DNA of 25,070 nucleotides from Podaxis mareebaensis. Taxonomy: Eukaryota > Basidiomycota > Agaricomycetes > Agaricales > Agaricaceae. The notes under the pieces are model-generated. The model made no database searches. It saw only the letters and a list, made by a program, of their open reading frames with translations, and had not been told where the DNA came from. Made by a program: the position numbers and the translations under genes. Below are positions 8,102 to 19,655 of the stretch, one piece after another. The stretch lies in the NCBI GenBank assembly GCA_018524725.1, contig JAEUWP010000489.1, positions 1 through 25,070 on the forward strand, written 5' to 3'. Position 1 is the stretch's first letter. Each line of letters starts with the position of its first letter.

Positions 8102-9393
8102 TCACTGATGAGATATCGTAGAACCCGAGCCTGTGTCCAGGCTCATGTCTCGTTGTGAGACGTGGCTCATGCTTGTATCAAGCTCAAATGTTTCTATACA
8201 TGAGTCTAGGGTCATGTCCGCACTGCGGAGCATGTTGAGGATCAAATGACAAGACTGATAGGCAGTCAATAAGTCCGGCAACAAGTGACGAGGAATGAAG
8301 TATACACACGAGACTGGATAACAACGATATCGTCCATCTAAAATGGGCTATTAGTACCACTCGACGCAGGTCCATCCTGGACAGACTGACGGATAGAAGA
8401 TCAGCGTCTCAATGCGCAATATGGCACAGTACGGAACGGTGAGGGCGGATCCAACTTGAATGAATTAGTGAGGAGATGGTGAGACTGCCCGGGTACACTC
8501 ACGACTCGCAACGGCCAATATGAGGGACCCATCACGGAAAAGTATGGGGAGAAATGGTATCTGTACGCGGATCTGCTGACCAAATTCCTTGGTAATGATA
8601 CGTCGTTTGTACCAGGTCATGGCCCACAGAATTCCTTGCGAGCATTGGAAAGTGATCCTGCAGGACGGAAAAAATGGAGTTCAATGGGCGTTATACGTGA
8701 AAGGTAAGGGGTCTCACGGAGCAGCTAGGCCAAGTTTATTTCCCGTCGTAGAACATATGGCGCTGAAATTTCTGGTAAGAGAAATGGTTATTCCTGCGAC
8801 TAGGGTAGTTCCTCCATCAAGGGCGAACAAGACCAGCACGAAAATGCCAATTTTGACGTCGCGCCGATACAGTGCATACACTGTTAGGAAGTCAGTAAGG
8901 CTCTAGCTTACAAAATAACGGAGACGAACCTCTGAGACACACCACTGCATCCAAAGATAGGTGTAGGGGATAATTGGAGAAGTGTTCAAACAAAAACCAC
9001 TTTCGGCACATTTCCTGGGAGAATGGTGGCGTGAAGTGGAACAAAAGGTATAGGTTGAAGCTAATCGCAGTTAATATTGAGACGACTGAGAGCAAAGGAT
9101 CCACATACAGCTGAGTCAGAATAGGGCAGTATCTCGCGAAAACGTATATCGCCTTTACGAAGGTGGTGGGTGCCCTGAAACGAAAACTTCAAACTTGTAA
9201 TTGAGGCACTCGCTTCGAGAACTTGCCTCCAGATAGTGGTGTACTCCTCCCCAAAATTACGGACAAGTTCCAAGAGGAGTACAATCCAAGCCGCCACTGC
9301 GTTGAATGTTTGATATATTAGAATCATACCGACAGGATAGGCTTTTGGATACACATACGCGGGGAGGCAATCAGATTGGTCGAGGCCAGCATT
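8102..9393 (-). CDS. DUF6533-type integral membrane protein
   Basis: Exons 9393-9227, 9174-8930, 8880-8718, 8657-8503, 8454-8391, 8337-8310 and 8254-8102 join in phase to 975 nt. Introns are 48-60 nt; 9175-9226 is a GC-AG intron (GCAAGT). The product has the family layout of seven membrane helices: WIVLLLELVRNFGEEYTTIW, RAPTTFVKAIYVFARYCP, a Cys-Trp-like CRKWF loop, LRVYALYRRD, IFVLVLFALDGG, ILWAMTWYKRR, LFRDGSL, and the C-terminal ISLLSSLSCHLILNMLR, then a Ser/Thr-rich tail. Family function is unknown (plasma-membrane or endomembrane protein, large agaricomycete expansions). The frame is closed by TAG just before 9393, so at least one more 5' exon exists; ATG at about 9561 ending near QPD with donor gtactt would fit but is unproven. 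Confidence 0.85.
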
Positions 9394-10323
9394 CTAGGAG
9401 CAAGATGCGTGCAAAGAAAGAAAGCGTAAAAGGCTGAATCCACGGTACTTAATGGCCCACAGGGAGCGGCATCCTAGATTTCGGCTAGGGGGGCAGTATT
9501 CGATAGATGGACAAGTACGGATAAGTACGTCAGGTTGAAGTAAGCACGAGAGGCCGAACATTCTGAAAGTTGAGATGTGAAATACAACCGCCATGGGAAC
9601 ACTTCCCAACCATTGAGTTGAGTGTTGTACGTCCGCTCAGCTTCCATCAAGGCGTTCCTGGGGCAATCTCTACTGCATCGCCACCCACGCATTTGACAGC
9701 GTCTAGCATCTGAGCTCCGCCGCTTCTTGAACTCAAAAACCTTCGATCCCGAACGGTCTAAAAGTGATCTTGAGTCACAATTGATTGCTGAATTCGGTCA
9801 TCGCTTGATTGATTTCATGCGTCATTGAATTGTTCGGCATACACGGAGCTCAGGTGGAATTCAACGTAAAGGTTAAGAGCTAAGCTGTAGTTTTGCGATG
9901 GAACCATGTGCTGCGGCGCAATGTAGGTAGATGCAAAAACCTACCGACAGGGTCTTCATTTTCCGCCGCGCAGCTCACCCCAACGTCACCAAGTACCTCG
10001 TAGTCGTGAATCCCCAACAATTTATCCACCCACTGCCTGTTGTCCTGATAAATCAAACCTATGATCATTCACGCTCCCTTACAACTAATCTCTCCACCCT
10101 CAACAGTAACTAATCGTGAAAGAGCTGTCGCCATTTGCGCGATGACCATGACGACATTGGCCGTTGCTCTGCACTTGGAGTATTATACGGTCACATGACG
10201 CTTTGCTTGACGACGACCCGGGGGTGAAAGTCGAGCAGGCAAGAGTAAAGACTGTCGTACCAGCCAAGTATAATCAGTAAAAATACACAGCAAGATTGTG
10301 GAGTGTCAGCGCATGAAGACTTT
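9394..10323. other. Intergenic; possible first exon of the DUF6533 gene
   Basis: 930 bp between the DUF6533 gene and the 3' end of the siderophore transporter. The only structure proposed is an acceptor tctcctag-like site directly before 9393 on the minus strand and a candidate upstream start near 9561-9594. An open minus frame at 10068-9880 has no recognisable relatives. Confidence 0.45.
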
Positions 10324-12742
10324 TCAAGGTCCGCGTTTTTCTCCATCCTGAACGCTCGAACCCGTGAGGTCTACGTTTTCAACGGCGTTTTGCGAGTCCC
10401 CGAGATACCAATTGGGCAGGAAGAAAGAGAGTATGAGGGGAACAACGGCGATCGCAGTTGCTACAATAGTCATTGTCTTCATGACTTCGTCGTATGCTGC
10501 GCCCGCATTTGAGTACTATAAGGGAACAGGCAGAAATCGCGGATACAAACCCAGAATGACACCTTCGCGTACTGGGTGACCTCGAGGGAACTGAACAGCA
10601 GCGGTGATGGAGCCGAATAGTTCGAGCTGCTCTGCCTGGGTGAGGAATGGAAGATACCGGGCAAGCTTGCCAGGCATCATGTTCGTCCATACTGCCCCAG
10701 CTAAAGAAGGTGGAGTCAGTCGCGAGCCAGGTTATATGTAGAAATGTACAACGCAACTTACCTATTGCACCGCCTATGCTGCCGCCGATCTCGGTGATCA
10801 GAAGCACAACGGCGGTGACCATCGCTACGTCGGCATGAGGCGCAGAGGCTTGCGCAGCGACTTGCGCGCAAACGGCAGCGAAACCCCCTCCAATACCTTG
10901 AAGGAGTTGCGACCAGACAATTTCAGCATCAGAAGCATTTGCGCCACGGGAGTGGATCATAAGACCGCAACCGAGGAGGCGGATCGCGAGACCGATAATG
11001 AGGACATACTGAGGACAGCGTTGGTCTGGAGTCAGAATGAACAGGGACTAGGACAAACCTTGTAGCGGCGAAGGAAGCACATTGAGAGGCCGGCCACGAT
11101 GCCAAAGACGGTCAATGCGACAGTTTGTGACTGAGAAAAGTAAGTTGCGTTGAGGAGAGACCTGAGCAAACTTCAGTAAAAGCAAAGGTCGTGTTAAGAA
11201 CGACTTGCCAAGGTTTCACAACGATGACGAAGGAGAAGAGATACGTGTAAGAAATGTAAAAGGAGATCTAAAAAAGTCATGAGATGGGCACAGAGCGACA
11301 AATCTGTGGAACGTACAAAATCAAAGGCGCCGATGAGAGCCGCGAAGACAACAGTGCGGTTCAAAACGAAGCGCCTCGCGATGACAGGGTACTTGGCAAT
11401 TTTGAAGTCCCAGAACACGTACACGGGTATCAGGACAGCGCCAACGACAACCATGGCAATCATCGAAGCTAGTTTACTGTGTTAGTTACGTTTTTATGCT
11501 ACAAAGTGCACTAGCTCACCATTCTTCCAGCGGCCTTTGGCTGTTTCGGCGAGTGTGAGAGGCAGAAGGATGAGGGCGACAGACGTTCCAATGAGTACTA
11601 GTCCGAAAATATCAAGTTTATTGGCGTTATCGAGGATACGACGCGGGATTGACCGTCCACTCTCTTCGCTTTTGATAAGCCCCAGCTTCTTGGCTTTTCG
11701 TTCTGCCCAGAGGAGGGTGATGATGAGGGGTGCAAGGGCAGCAGGTACGAGGATAGCGAACATGCCGTCTAGCAAACCTAAGGGTCAGTGTCAGTTTTCT
11801 GGTATAGAGGGCACACTCACAGCCCCACCTCCACCCCGAATGTGTAAGAATATTGGCCGAGATATTGGAACCAACGAACGCGTTGATAACGAAGGGTAGG
11901 GACATGAGACCTGATACCAGGCCACGCCATTTTAGAGTCGTAATATCAGCGATGATAATTTGAGTTAGTAGTTGCAATCCGCTAAGCGAAGAATAAGAGG
12001 CGAGACCGGAGTCGAGAGTGGGCCAAGACGCACGTGTATCCTCTGCAACGCGTAGGGTGTTAAAAACGATTCAGTCCGGCCAGGAGTTGGAGGAAATGCT
12101 TACACCGCATATACGACGATACCACCTGCAATGGCTTGCGTGTTTTTGGCAGAGGCGATAACGATGTAACCTGATTGACGTTAGTTGATGAAGGTGACAT
12201 CTATGGCCTTCGAATACCAATGACATAAAAAATCACTAATAATAAACTCAATATACGCCGCAAAAGTGGGAGGTAAAGCCAGTACTCACGGACTGTAACA
12301 TAAGCCGAGCCGCGCGACCGAACGTCGGCAATCTTTGCGATGACAGGCTTCCCAACAGCCACTGTGTTCACACGAGGACTCTAAGCAAGCAATGTACTAA
12401 CGGGGGCAGTAGCCCAAACATACCAATGATTGACTGAGCGACTTGAATCGTGCTAATGAGACTGTGATGACCGAAACTCGATGTAGCGAAGCTGAGGTAG
12501 GTGTAGGTCGTTGTCCCATCGAGGGAATAGATATATGCTGCAAGGCCCAAACTATAGAAAGGCGTTGGCGACTGGAGATGCGAGGCCGCGATGGAAGCAC
12601 ACCTTATGAAAAGGATCCACTTTGAGTATTTTCCATAGACTCTGTGAGTGGCTTCGACGGTGAGAACGCCAAGGTGGGCAGCGTCCTCGGTGGGCTGGGA
12701 TGACTGGGCGGACTCGACGTCCTTTTCTTCGGATGTGGACAT
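10324..12742 (-). CDS. Siderophore-iron transporter, MFS (SIT/ARN type)
   Basis: Fourteen exons: 12742-12603, 12551-12424, 12361-12290, 12235-12218, 12170-12104, 12042-12034, 11981-11821, 11768-11520, 11468-11317, 11267-11209, 11161-11059, 11008-10762, 10700-10551, 10496-10324; total 1728 nt, 575 aa, in phase throughout. The start is MSTSEEKDVESAQ. SIT-family signatures are YGKYSKWILFI, LDGTTTYTYLSFATSSFG, KPVIAKIADVRSRG, QLLTQIIIADITTLKWRGL, NAFVGSNISANIL, SGWRWGYGMFAILVPAALAP, SFYISYTYLFSFVIVVKPW, CAQVAAQASAPHADVA, WTNMMPGKLARYLP and the C-terminal FFLPNWYLGDSQNAVENVD. Such proteins are 14-helix proton symporters that import ferric siderophores at the plasma membrane. Intron 11162-11208 is GC-AG. 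Upstream iron-GATA sites suggest repression by iron. No defect is seen. Confidence 0.95.
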
Positions 12743-12870
12743 GTCAAAGCGAACAAAAGAAAGGGAAGGGAAAAATTCACCAGAAGACTGGGCCAACGTC
12801 GTGTTTAAATGTGTGCGAGGCGGGGCGCATTCCCAGTCCGAAAGGGGCAAGGAGGAGCATGGAATCGTAT

Positions 12871-12917
12871 GATAAACCAGGTACCTTATCTGATAAGGTC
12901 CACATCATATCTGATAA
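12871..12917. promoter_or_regulatory. Iron-responsive GATA-factor sites upstream of the siderophore transporter
   Basis: Two exact ATCTGATAA sites (12888-12896 and 12909-12917) fit ATCWGATAA, the known target of fungal iron-repressing GATA factors (Urbs1, SreA, Fep1 family). The first sits in TTATCTGATAA, so the opposite strand also carries ATCAGATAA. A further TGATAA is at 12870-12875. They lie 130-175 bp before the transporter ATG (12742) and about 480 bp from the divergent gene. Function is inferred from motif and position. Confidence 0.75.
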
Positions 12918-13396
12918 CAGAAGGCCAGTTTTGAAGGGCAGGCCGACATTGGCCGATGAGAAATCCTAAGGGTGCCCGTGATGGCCCAGACCACGGACGT
13001 CGATAGGCATGGTTTGAAATTCAACAACATTCGGGGCGAGTCGGTCGTGGCGAAACGCAGGACCTGCATTCGGAGTCTGTATTCCATCACTGAAAGGAAT
13101 GTGAATGAGAAATTTCACGGGGCATATTGTCCGTGGACCGAGGCGTGAATAATGTTCACAGGTGACCAACGAGATACGTCGCCATGTGCAACCGCTGAAC
13201 CTGGTCACCGGTAACTTGCTTCTTTGTCTTCTTGGCAGGACTTTTGAGAGGTGAAAACTTGGCTCGAAATTTGAATATATCACGTGGTCACCACCGGAGA
13301 TGGTTCCCTCTTCCCGTTCCCCTTGAGCGTCATGTCCGACCACACACACAGCAACGAAGAAACTCGAAGACTATCAAAAAAGCACTCAACACCAGC

Positions 13397-14197
13397 ATGG
13401 CTGCCAATATCAATAGTACGCACCTACCCCATCTTCACAAAACCAACCTCACGTCCAGTAAAAAGCTCATAGGAACATCTCTCGCAATCGGGATACCTAT
13501 CCTCATGTTCCGCCAAGCAAGGGAAACTGCTCTCAAAATGGCTCTTGAAAACCCTTCAGCAGCACCTCCCCGACGCGCCGCCTCTTCTCCAACCCCTTTA
13601 CAGTCAACAGCAACCCCTTCCTCAGGTGCTAAGTCCACCCGACGTATTCGTATTCGCCCACTCCCAAAGCCCACCACGACCTCGTCCTCCTCTCCATCCC
13701 ACGAACTCAAATCATCCTCGTCCGAATGGGACTCTTCCCCCTCTCTCCTCACAGCCCTTTCAAAAGCCAACGCCTCCAGCGCCATGCTCGGCGCCAAAGC
13801 CTTCCTCATCGCCACCACCCTCGTCGGAATCGGCGCCTATGGACTCGTACACACCGTCCAATCCGTCACTGGCACGTACACGGTACCCGACTTTGCGCGC
13901 CGCATGCGTTATTGGACAAACAAATACTTTCATGGTATCACAGACCGCATACATCGTGGTCCAGAGAATGACGAGGAGAGAAAGACGTCGCTTGAAGTTG
14001 CTCCATTTGGTGTGGGTGCAGCAGATACGTGGACATGGGAGGAAGCTGAGGAGAGGCTAAAGAAGGCGTATGAGCAGGGCGGATTTACGCTATGGGCTCA
14101 AGTGGCATTAAGGGAGCTCGAGGCAGAGGCACGAGTTGAACGCGCCAAACGCCAGCGCGAGATTGAGGCAGAGACCCAATCACGGTCGCAGACGTAG
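13397..14197 (+). CDS. Probable TMEM242-like mitochondrial membrane protein
   Basis: A single open frame of 266 codons starting MAANINSTHLPHL. The frame is open further upstream to 13232, but ATG 13397 has the best context (ccagcATGG) and leads straight into the first membrane segment, KKLIGTSLAIGIPILMFRQA (residues about 24-43). A Ser/Thr/Pro-rich low-complexity stretch follows, then a second segment, GAKAFLIATTLVGIGAYGLV, followed by VPDFARRMRYW, which resembles the second-helix region of TMEM242 (helix, then a short D-F-x-x-K/R-M motif). The C-terminus is charged and helical. TMEM242 of animals aids assembly of complex I and ATP synthase in the inner mitochondrial membrane. The match is by layout and one motif. 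The gene is divergent from the siderophore transporter with a 654-bp shared upstream region. Confidence 0.6.
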   Translation: MAANINSTHLPHLHKTNLTSSKKLIGTSLAIGIPILMFRQARETALKMALENPSAAPPRRAASSPTPLQSTATPSSGAKSTRRIRIRPLPKPTTTSSSSPSHELKSSSSEWDSSPSLLTALSKANASSAMLGAKAFLIATTLVGIGAYGLVHTVQSVTGTYTVPDFARRMRYWTNKYFHGITDRIHRGPENDEERKTSLEVAPFGVGAADTWTWEEAEERLKKAYEQGGFTLWAQVALRELEAEARVERAKRQREIEAETQSRSQT

Positions 14198-14417
14198 CTA
14201 GCATTGAACACACGCTATTAGATCCCAGAACAGCATAGTATTCTCAGCAAGTACATTAATCCAATCCATCCATCCAATTATAATTCTAGAAGAAGTGAAA
14301 TCGAAATCCTAAATGATAGCTAGCATCAAGGAGACTGATCGAACAAAACGAATGAACGGTACCAACGAATGTGAAATGACCAGATTAGAAGATGGTAAAC
14401 AAAATAATCAATCAGAA

Positions 14418-17400
14418 CTAGAAGGCCTGCCCAATAGCAGTCGAAGGGGTCGAGGGTGTAACAGGCGTCCTCGACCTCGCTCTAACACCCATACTACTTG
14501 CTCTACCGCCACCGCCCATAGCAGCTGTAGACACTGACGCGAGCGACGCAGTCGCAAGCGGCATGGGTGCCCGAATCTTACTCCCACCCGCGCCAGCACC
14601 AGTCGACGAAGCCAAATTCAACGACGAATGCGAGCTCTTTTTGTACACCATACCCGTCCCAGTCCTCGGTTTCGGCTTGACCAACCCACTGGTCGGGCTC
14701 GGGGGTGCCGGGACACCACCGGTGCTCATCCGAGGCATCGACGTCGAGGTCGAAAGACCGGGCACGGATCGCGAAGATGTCAAGGTTTGTGCCGGTTGAA
14801 GAGTCTGCGAGGTCGAATTTCTAAGTGAGGGAGGGACAGAAGGAACGGGTACAGGCGGCCGATCACCACTGGAACAACCAAAAGCACCGCTTGCAATTCT
14901 CTGTGGAAGCTGCAGAGGCCTCACAGGTCCCGGACTCGTCACCCTTGCCAACGCAGCAGCAGCAGGAGATACCGACGCCGAAGCGCTAGGCATCCCCGAA
15001 CTCACCGACCCAGCCCTCGAACGCGGAAGCGGTATTTTCCCGCCAGAACCGCCTCCCACCGTTGTTTGCGAGGGTTGTTTCTTCAAAATCGGCTGTATGG
15101 GTAATGGCGGCAAACTCTTGTCCTTGTCAATAACCCTTCCCTTCCTCACCATTGCGCCATTCAACGAAACCTCGTCCTGGGGTGTCGTTGGTAGAGGTAT
15201 GCTCAATGAGGAAGCAGTGGATGGGGTATGGATGGTATCATCGGAGCTGGCGTTCTGCATCTCGGTCGGGGGCGAAAGCTTCATCTTCGTCCCAATCGAA
15301 CCACTCGATTCCGCACTACCCGTGCTAATCCTCGAGCCCGCGCTCTTCTCCCCACGGCCACTCCACGAAGTTGGTGGCACAGCACTTCGCGAAACAGAAG
15401 TCGTTCTAGGCCTTCTTTGGCCCCATTCATCTACCCCATCACCATCCTCCACGTCATGATACACGGTCCCACCAGAATATGATCTGGACAACGGGTGTCT
15501 CATCGAAGCAGAAGGCCTCGTGTAATATGAACTCGTAGACCGCATGGAAGAAGCGGACGAGCGTCTGGACATTGCAAGCGTCGAAATTCTGCGCGTCAAG
15601 GGTGATGGTGCGTCTTCGTCCTCACTATATCACACACATCAGCTCTAGAAGCCCACATTTTTAGAGGCAAGCACTAGTCCACGTACCTGTCGCTCCAACC
15701 TAGACCCGTAGTCAATCCTATACCGCCTCTCAACAACCGTCCGTCGCGATGCCTTTCCTTTCTCATAGGCGTATCCCTTTTGTCCTTCATTATCCCCGCT
15801 TTGGTAGCGGTCGAGCCTAGGCGTCCGCTTATTAGTCCGAAACTAGAAGAACCCTCCTGCATCATATACGTACCCATCGACGAAGTACTACAAGGCCTGC
15901 CATCAATGCAAGAAGACGTCACCGATCCAGCTTCTGCCTGTGGGAGAAGCTTTGAACGCGGTGAGAGCAAGCCATGCTTGACCATCAAGTGCCTGTACAA
16001 AAAACCAAATCAAAGGCCGACAAGTCAGCGATTAGCCCCTGTCACTCGTAACATTTGGAAGAAGGGAACGGAACTAGTGCAGTTCCATATGTCAAACAAA
16101 AAATTGACGACGGAGAAAAGCGGCACCACCGCAGGAGACATATGTCATCGAACACGGGTATAACGCGTGCGATCAAAAGTCATTCGTTGGGATCAAAAGC
16201 CATCGTGACAAGACTCAAAGCAAGATGAACATATAAAGAAACTCACGGTAATGGTGTATGCAAGTCAATGCTAGAATCACTTTCCACCCCTCCATCCTGG
16301 TCACTATGTCCATCCACACTCTCCCATGTGCCCTGAACATACTTGAGGTCTGCATCGATGAGATCGCGGTGCTTGGCAGACGAGTTGGATACATTGGAGC
16401 TCTTTCTACTCCTAGAGCCGGCAGAGGCCAATGAGGTCCTGGTGCTCTTTGTACCCGTCCCGAGGTCGGAGAATTGGGAAGAGGTTTGCCTGCGAAGTGG
16501 ACGAGGAGTTGCAGAAATAATGGAGTCGATGTCAGGACTCGAAGAGCGTTCAGGATCCTGGAACGCGGAAGGCGGTAAAGATGGTTTCCTGACCGGACGC
16601 GCCAACGAAGGGGGTGGGGAAGGCAAATCGGGAATAGACTGAGAAACGGGAGGAACGGGGGTCGAAGGACCCTTGCTCCTGCTTCTGGCACGTAATGCCT
16701 GTTTATGGTTAGTGCTCTTGGAGCGTGCAGCACGGATTTCGCGATGAAGTTCTTGGGCGCTGAGAGGCATTTCCTGATATGATTGAGAAGTGTCGGGGGT
16801 TATGGGAGATGAGGCTGGATGTAGTGGCGCGATAACTGGTGGTGCTGAAGACGGGGCTATACATTTGGAATAGTGAGTAAAGAAGCTTGGCAGGAAGAAT
16901 TGGGACTTACGGTTGGAAGGAAGCAGGGAAGGAGGAGGTGGTTCGTTGGGAACCGAAGAAGGGATGGCAAATACCAAGGTAGCAGACTGGGCAGAAGAGG
17001 GAGGAGAAGCAGGAGGCCGGATGCCATCTTGGTCAAGGGGTTGACGTTCATGAATAGTGATGGTGTGTGGGTCAATAGGATCCGCAAGAGAAAGATGGGA
17101 AGCACGTGAAGGGACGGTGATGGTCAGATTGCAAGGAGCATCAAGCTTTGCATCATTCTCATCATCCTGCAACGGACTGGGCTGGGCTCGGAATGGGTTG
17201 AAGGGAGGCACGACGGGGTCAGGCTCGTCATCGTCTGCGGCGGGGAGGTCGCGCATGTCAATGGAAGAGATGGAATCATTGTGATGGCGGTGGTGTCTGG
17301 AGCGGAGAAGGTTGAGGGGGGAATGAAGAATAGGCGGAGAGGTGGCAAGGTCGAGGTCGTCGTCTGATAGGGGCATTGGGGAGATGGCGAGCCTGGTGAG

Positions 17401-17943
17401 CTGCTCCACGTGGTTGCTGGCCTCAACAGACTCTCCAGACTCCTCAGAAATAGAAAAGGAGATCGACGGCCGGGGCGCGGAGGAGCCAGAGGGACGTTTA
17501 GGCGGAGGGATCGACCGAAGTGAACGAGAAGAGGACGAGGTGATCGACGGACTCCGGCCCCCCGCATACGACGCCGAGATACTGACTATACTCGTGCGCA
17601 CGCTCGCCCCGCTGCTGCTCGAGCTTGCGATAGAGTCACGTCGTACATCTGACGATGTGGAATATTTTGAGGAGCGTCGGCTGTTGGCAGAGGACAGGAG
17701 CAGGAGGTCGTTTTCAGAAATCCGCGAGGGCCCTGGGACGGGGGGCAGAGGAAGAGAGGGTGGACGAGAAGGCGGGGGATTTGGAGAGATAGGGTGAGGA
17801 AGGGGTGTCGGTGGTTTGGAAGGAATGTGTGAGGGAGGGACAGGAAAAGACTCGAGAAGGGTGGGGACGGAGCGGTCTCTCTCATGCCTGGAGAGAAGGG
17901 GGAAGGAGGTCGGGGAGAGGGGAGGAGAACCGCACTCCGACAT
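14418..17943 (-). CDS. Ser/Pro-rich low-complexity protein, unknown function
   Basis: Four exons, 17943-16911, 16856-16247, 15992-15687 and 15624-14418, give 3156 nt and 1051 aa in phase. The start MSECGSPPLSPTSF follows a TTG-led open frame without an earlier ATG. Most of the chain is Ser/Pro/Arg low complexity and likely disordered, with many SP, RRSS and RSxS sites typical of kinase targets. More ordered-looking pieces are SAQELHREIRAARSK, HRDLIDADLKYVQGTWESV and HLMVKHGLLSPRSKLLP. No catalytic domain, signal peptide or membrane helix was seen. Introns are 54, 254 and 62 nt; the 54-nt one (16857-16910) has good signals (gtaagt, tatag) but is also open in frame, so it could be retained. A cytoskeletal or signalling scaffold would fit the composition, but nothing shows it. 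Confidence 0.8.
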
Positions 17944-18343
17944 GGCTCGTAGCGAGCAGTCAGCAGTGGAAGAGGATTTGAGGTCAGCTCTCCCTCTCAA
18001 AACACACAACCGCCTAGTAAGATTACGTTATGCCTCCTCTCACGCACCCCTTCCTTCATTCCCATCACCTTCCTCACTACCGTTCCCTTACCTCTATTCA
18101 GAAATCTCCACATCATCTCCTCAATTCTGCCAAGGGTCGCTCATGCCTGGGTTATTTTCCCTATCACCCCCCGTGCTTTGACCTCGACCCTCAATTACAT
18201 CGGCCTCGAAAACAAATCCTCTCCCTGTTATCAAGGGCGCTTTCGGACACTCATCTCCGAGTATATAGCCTCCGACGAGTTAGCGTCTCGGTAGAAGACA
18301 AGTATCCACATCCACGCTGACCATCTTCTCCCCATCAAACACA

Positions 18344-18654
18344 ATGTCCATCCTCGTAACTATGCATAAACACTCTCTTCTCTGTCAATACCACATGATA
18401 TTGTCCAGAGCCCAGACATCAAGTCTATCTATCTCCAGTCCATCACGTGTCTGGTCGTGAAACGAACATCCAACTTGAAGACAATAGCCAGTACTTCCAT
18501 CATATCAGTCCCACGTCTATTTCAAGTCTCCGAAATTCTCGATGTGCTTCTCGGCGCCCCTGGCTTTCCAGTCTTCCAGATCACCCCGTTCCGGAATCCG
18601 CGATCCAACTCTCCAGCACAGACAGTCCTAGCTTGTCCATCTCGTAGCCAGTAA
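18344..18654 (+). CDS. Possible small protein gene, two exons, unrecognised
   Basis: ATG in good fungal context (cacaATGtcc) at 18344 starts a 12-nt exon MSIL. A 53-nt intron (18356-18408, gtaact to tccag) leads to 246 nt ending TAA, for 85 aa: SPDIKSIYLQSITCLVV, then TSIISVPRLFQVSEILDVLL and a Pro/Ser tail. No family was recognised. The other forward frame of the same segment is also open and Ser-rich, which lowers trust. Confidence 0.25.
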
Positions 18655-19598
18655 GCGTGCATAGCTGCGCCCAGACAAATATCTGGCCATCCCAACCGTA
18701 ACCATTCACACTTCCCATAATGAATGCCGTCAGCTAACAACCCAGTTCCCAGGAACCTAGCAATTAGGCTCCTGTGCCACCCGCCCGCTTATTAACTACC
18801 CCTTCCTTCCCCTCCAGCAACATCGGACAACCCCATTTGCCGATACACGATAATACCGCTCGTCATAAAACAGGTTTCGATCATCCATATTTCCTTCATT
18901 CTTCCCGAAATTTTTATCTCTATTTCGAGGACTCGGGATGGATGCCGCACTCTAAAAATACTTACTCAGGGAAGATCACCGAATCAGGTCCATTATCGCA
19001 GAAGCCGTTTCGGCACATAAATGGTAACCAAATAAGACGTACACATCCGCCACAGATGTACTCAATACGAGACCGTCCTGTTCTCCTCGTCCTCCTCATC
19101 CTGCATCTGAAGGTCTCCTCATTCATCCATAGTGATGGCCAGGTGGTCTGGCAAGGCAACCAGTCGCCAACATGTCATGTTTCCAAGAGACTTGAGGATT
19201 TTTCGGCAACCCATGACCGAGTTCCCGAGTTTCATCAAACACATCTAGGACCATATACGCAATGCTCAGTTATCGCATGATCCTTCCCTCCCTCGAAAAG
19301 CGCTCAAGCCTGCCATCTGCTTTGCTCGCCGGACGTCATTATCTCCCATGGTTTACATACAATGTTCACACAAACCCCAGCGGCCATCATTGCATACACC
19401 CATCAAGGTCCGCTCTCGACTCAAACATAGCTCTTACAGATGCACCTCATGTGTACGAACAGCGGCAAGGGCTCCGTATATAACCTTTTATGCAATCCCC
19501 CGAGAGTGCCTACCCACACTCGAGACATAACACAGGCCATTGGGTACACCCCATTGTCGATAGAGACGGAGGATCCAAACTAGTTCACAAGGAAGTTG

Positions 19599-19605
19599 TA
19601 TAAAT
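19599..19605 (+). promoter_or_regulatory. TATA box of the laccase gene
   Basis: TATAAAT lies 51-57 bp before the laccase ATG (19656), a usual distance for fungal genes with short leaders. A second TATATAA near 19474 is a weaker candidate. Confidence 0.5.
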
Positions 19606-19655
19606 GTCGGGCACAATGGGAATCTCTTGACTTGCTAACGATCTTGAGTTGGGCG

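Larger units (their letters stand above)
17944..19655. other. Long divergent intergenic region
   Basis: 1.7 kb between the start of the Ser/Pro-rich gene and the laccase. It should hold both promoters. Visible items are a possible small gene at 18344-18654 and TATA-like sequences before the laccase (TATATAA near 19474, TATAAAT at 19599). A 168-codon open frame at 18774-19280 and its antisense have no recognisable product and no consistent splice signals, and are left out. Confidence 0.5.

Noticed and set aside
10345..10365. tRNA-like T-arm ggttcgag on the minus strand
   Set aside because: It lies inside the last siderophore-transporter exon and has no acceptor or anticodon arms.
13435..13954. 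Antisense ORFs under the TMEM242-like gene
   Set aside because: Products of Ser-rich codons read backwards; the sense frame has membrane segments and continuous coding.
18774..19280. Plus-strand 168-codon ORF as a gene
   Set aside because: No recognisable domain, no splice partner, and mixed composition; likely chance openness in an intergenic region.
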